In this document: piece after piece, positions 61,488-64,000 of the stretch | Layout: the number at the start of each line of letters is the position of its first letter | Numbering within the stretch: the first letter of the stretch is position 1 | Notes under the pieces: model-generated | Database searches by the model: none | The model's input: the letters and a program-made list of their open reading frames with translations, nothing else | What the model was told of the DNA's origin: nothing | Translations under genes and position numbers: made by a program | Assembly (NCBI RefSeq): GCF_044385915.1 | Contig: NZ_JBISCC010000115.1 | Location: forward strand, 88,588-152,587 | Length of the DNA: 64,000 nt | Source: Thalassobellus citreus | GTDB lineage: Bacteria > Bacteroidota > Bacteroidia > Flavobacteriales > Flavobacteriaceae | Reading direction: 5' to 3'

Positions 61488-63422
61488 TTAAAACGACTTT
61501 AGCGTTTTCTTTATTTCTGTTTTTATAATTTCAGAGAATGTTTCTACTGAAATCATTCCTAAATCTTCTCCACCATGCTGACGCACAGTTATTTTGTTTT
61601 CTTTCTCTTCTTGTTCCCCTATAATAATCATATAAGGATGTTTCTGCATTTCTGCTTCACGAATTTTCTTCCCTATAGTTTCATTTCTATGGTCTACAAG
61701 GGCGCGAATTTCGTCATTTTCTAGCAAATTTAAAACTTTTTCAGAGTATTTTTCATATTTCTCGCTAATTGACAAAATAATTGTCTGTACTGGCATAAGC
61801 CAAAGTGGGAAATTACCGCCTGTATGTTCTAGTAGTAATGCTACAAAGCGTTCCATACTTCCAAACGGTGCACGGTGAATCATAACAGGTCTATGTAGCT
61901 CATTATCACTACCTTTATACGTTAAGTCAAAACGCTCAGGTAAGTTGTAATCTACCTGGATAGTTCCTAGTTGCCAACGTCTTCCTAAAGCATCTTTCAC
62001 CATAAAATCTAGCTTGGGACCATAAAAAGCAGCTTCACCAGTTTCTACAACATAATCTAAGCCTTTATCTTCTGCAGCATTAATAATAGCTTGTTCTGCT
62101 TTTTCCCAATTAGCAACATCTCCTATATATTTGTCTGGGTTTTCAGGATCTCTTACAGAAACTTGTGCCGTAAAGTTTTCAAAGCCTAACGATCCAAATA
62201 CATAAAGTACTAAATCAATAACATCTTTAAACTCTTTATCTAATTGTTCTGGCATACAAAAAAGGTGCGCATCATCTTGAGTAAAACCTCTTACACGAGT
62301 TAAACCATGTAATTCGCCACTTTGCTCATATCTATATACTGTACCAAATTCAGCATAACGCTTTGGTAAATCTTTGTAACTCCATTGCGCACTATTATAT
62401 ATTTCACAGTGATGCGGACAATTCATTGGTTTTAATAAAAACTCCTCATCTTCTTTAGGTGTTTTTATAGGCTGAAAACTATCTTCTCCATATTTAGCAT
62501 AATGTCCAGAAGTGACATATAATTCTTTTTGTCCAATATGAGGTGTCACCACCATTTCGTAACCTGCTTTTTTCTGTGCAGCTTTTAAAAAGTTTTCTAA
62601 ACGCTCACGTAAAGCAGCTCCTTTTGGTAACCAAAGCGGTAAACCTTGTCCCACTTTTTTAGAAAACGTAAAAAGCTCTAGCTCTTTACCTAGTTTTCTG
62701 TGGTCACGTTTTTTAGCTTCTTCAAGCATTGCTAAATATTCGGTAAGCTCCTTTTGTTTAGGAAACGAAATACCATAAACACGAGTAAGTTGAGGATTGT
62801 TTTCATTTCCTCTCCAATAAGCACCAGCAACACTTAATATTTTTACAGCTTTAATAATACCCGTATTAGGAATATGGCCACCACGACATAAATCAGTAAA
62901 AGTAGAATGGTCACAAAAAGTAATCGTGCCATCTTCTAAGTTTTCAATCAACTCTGTTTTAAACTCGTTACCTTTATATAATGCCAAAGCTTCAGCTTTA
63001 CTAGCAGTTCGCATTTTAAACTCATGTTTTCCACGAGCAATTTCTATCATCTTATTTTCAATAGACTTAAAGTCCTTTTCAGAAACCGTATGCTCTCCAA
63101 AATCTACATCATAATAAAAACCATTTTCAATAGCAGGACCAATAGTAAGTTTCGCTCCATCGTACAACTCTTCAATAGCCTGTGCTAACACGTGAGCCGA
63201 ACTATGCCAAAAAGCAGTTTTACCTTCGTCATCCTTCCAGGTGTATAAAACTAAAGAGCCATCGGTGGTTAAAGGTGTAACGGTTTCAATCGTTGTACCA
63301 TTAAAATTAGCCGAAATTACATTTCTAGCAAATCCTTCGCTAATGCTCTTAGCAACATCCATGGGAGTAACGTTTTCTTCAAACGATTTAACACTGCCAT
63401 CAGGTAAAGTTATATGTATCAT
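61488..63422 (-). CDS. thrS: Threonyl-tRNA synthetase
   Basis: 644 residues. TGS domain (about 1-62), the editing domain with HSSAHVLAQAIEELY (HxxxH) and the catalytic class II core with FLLKPMNCPHHCEIY, RYAEFGTVYRYEQSGELHGLTRVRGFTQDDAHLF and the C-terminal anticodon-binding domain are all present. First gene of the thrS-infC-rpmI-rplT operon. A TATCTTTG box and CAA/TTG pair at 63446-63476 form its promoter. Confidence 0.98.
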   Translation of the reverse strand: MIHITLPDGSVKSFEENVTPMDVAKSISEGFARNVISANFNGTTIETVTPLTTDGSLVLYTWKDDEGKTAFWHSSAHVLAQAIEELYDGAKLTIGPAIENGFYYDVDFGEHTVSEKDFKSIENKMIEIARGKHEFKMRTASKAEALALYKGNEFKTELIENLEDGTITFCDHSTFTDLCRGGHIPNTGIIKAVKILSVAGAYWRGNENNPQLTRVYGISFPKQKELTEYLAMLEEAKKRDHRKLGKELELFTFSKKVGQGLPLWLPKGAALRERLENFLKAAQKKAGYEMVVTPHIGQKELYVTSGHYAKYGEDSFQPIKTPKEDEEFLLKPMNCPHHCEIYNSAQWSYKDLPKRYAEFGTVYRYEQSGELHGLTRVRGFTQDDAHLFCMPEQLDKEFKDVIDLVLYVFGSLGFENFTAQVSVRDPENPDKYIGDVANWEKAEQAIINAAEDKGLDYVVETGEAAFYGPKLDFMVKDALGRRWQLGTIQVDYNLPERFDLTYKGSDNELHRPVMIHRAPFGSMERFVALLLEHTGGNFPLWLMPVQTIILSISEKYEKYSEKVLNLLENDEIRALVDHRNETIGKKIREAEMQKHPYMIIIGEQEEKENKITVRQHGGEDLGMISVETFSEIIKTEIKKTLKSF

Positions 63423-63445
63423 TAAAATAAATTAAAATCAGAGTG

Positions 63446-63476
63446 CAAAGATAATAGTATAAACAAACACATACAA
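63446..63476 (-). promoter_or_regulatory. Promoter of thrS-infC-rpmI-rplT
   Basis: On the minus strand TTG (63474-63476), 20 bases, TATCTTTG (63446-63453). The leader is about 20 bases. No long tRNA-like operator or T-box was seen. Confidence 0.7.
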
Positions 63477-63505
63477 TATATATATAGTTATAATTTGATT
63501 TTTAC

Positions 63506-63613
63506 GGGCGTTTCCCTTCGGGTCAGGCTTTCACTACTCGCTACCTCCTGTGGTCGGTGAGCTCAAACAATTAGCCTGCGGTGAGCGCAGTCGAACCGTT
63601 CAATCCTTAACGC
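63506..63613. repeat. GC-rich intergenic repeat, copy B
   Basis: Begins GGGCGTTTCCCTTC, then GGTCAGGCTTTC, and ends CAATCCTTAACGC. The same elements are found in reverse in copy A (59966-60089). No open frame. Confidence 0.75.
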
Positions 63614-64000
63614 GGGCATAGCTTCATGGCTTGTTTTGTAAAATAAGTAATAGTTACATCCAATGTTATGTACAAAGGCATTCTTATAAGTAGGAGTGAA
63701 GTATGTAATAAGATATATAGGTCTCAAAATAACATCCTTATTATATATAGGTCTATCATTAATATATATGAAGAACTATATTATGAAGTAGAAATTATTT
63801 AAGAAACAACCACTCTAGCACCTAAACGAGTAAACATAAACAGGTATTAGTAAAGTGTCAAACATTAAAGTTGAATCAAACCCTAAATTTTTCTTAGTAT
63901 AACCTACAGAAAATAAGTCAGTTAAAGAGAGTGTAAAAAAAAGGTTAAAAAAAGGGCAAATAAATGTTGTTTAGGAAAGGAAAAGGTTTGTATATTTGCA
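63614..64000. other. Gene-free end of the window
   Basis: No gene is visible. The region holds a direct repeat of ATATATAGGTCT at 63713-63724 and 63743-63754 (30-bp period) and, at the end, a plus-strand promoter at 63967-63998. A decayed or unannotated short element cannot be excluded. Confidence 0.5.
63967..63998 (+). promoter_or_regulatory. Promoter facing out of the window
   Basis: TTG (63967-63969), 21 bases, TATATTTG (63991-63998). It drives a gene or tRNA beyond the right edge. Confidence 0.6.

Overview
The window is a 64 kb piece of an AT-rich (roughly one third G+C) Bacteroidota chromosome, almost certainly a marine member of the Flavobacteriaceae. The evidence is threefold: promoters of the flavobacterial type (TTG, about 19-22 bases, TAnnTTTG) stand in front of many genes; there are three large proteins with the type IX secretion (T9SS type B) C-terminal sorting domain; and most genes match families typical of the group (DUF5606, GldI-like FKBP lipoprotein, CrtYcd lycopene cyclase, zinc-site-less Tgt). 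Most of the window is ordinary chromosome; no phage, transposase, CRISPR array or rRNA operon was seen.

Layout. 1-3.8 kb: end of sucC, a small secreted protein, a DUF1456 protein, a TerB-like protein and uvrB. 3.8-15.9 kb: three T9SS substrates on the minus strand (1655, 896 and about 909 aa) with a serine-hydrolase lipoprotein inserted between the two paralogues. 15.9-22.4 kb: ABC exporter, a kinase-like protein of unknown role, a pRiA4b-ORF3-like protein, ctaA, cca and tsaC. 22.5-26.5 kb: a cell-surface glycan/phosphopolymer cluster (DUF1919, Kdo-kinase-like, GT2, CDP-glycerol-transferase-like, LicC-like nucleotidyltransferase). 26.6-33.1 kb: dapD, ruvX, def, DUF5606, a Crp/Fnr regulator broken by one extra A in an A8 run, a lipoprotein, a TlpA-like thioredoxin and a 2-hydroxyacid dehydrogenase. 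33.1-37.5 kb: a carotenoid operon carH-crtI-crtB-crtZ-crtY, predicted to make zeaxanthin and headed by a B12-dependent MerR-type light regulator. 37.7-48.4 kb: tRNA-Leu and a dense sensory cluster (two kinase-less PAS proteins, a 7-TM PAS histidine kinase, a response regulator, a REC-PAS-PAS sigma-54 activator, then a STAS-like protein, a PAS histidine kinase and a response regulator). 48.5-64 kb: two tandem tRNA-Lys genes and housekeeping genes (aroK, pyrR-like, hslR, FKBP lipoprotein, porin, tgt-lptG-EamA, accA, dnaB, a secreted amidotransferase-like protein with yjbQ, and the thrS-infC-rpmI-rplT operon).

How it fits together. The most interesting unit is the sensory cluster. The gap between the sigma-54 activator gene and the next gene holds two near-identical dyads (core CGGTATTCCG, centres 39 bp apart) about 120-160 bp upstream of a well-formed sigma-54 promoter (GG-N10-GC). 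This reads as a complete local circuit: the activator binds its own downstream intergenic region and switches on the STAS/kinase/regulator operon. The adjacent carotenoid operon carries the adenosylcobalamin photoreceptor motifs (W-x9-EH and E-x-H-x-x-G) in its first gene, so the region may combine light and other sensory inputs. Other notable points are an infC gene that starts with ATA, a tandem duplication of tRNA-Lys with one apparently promoterless copy, and two copies of a GC-rich intergenic repeat in opposite orientation flanking the thrS-rplT operon.
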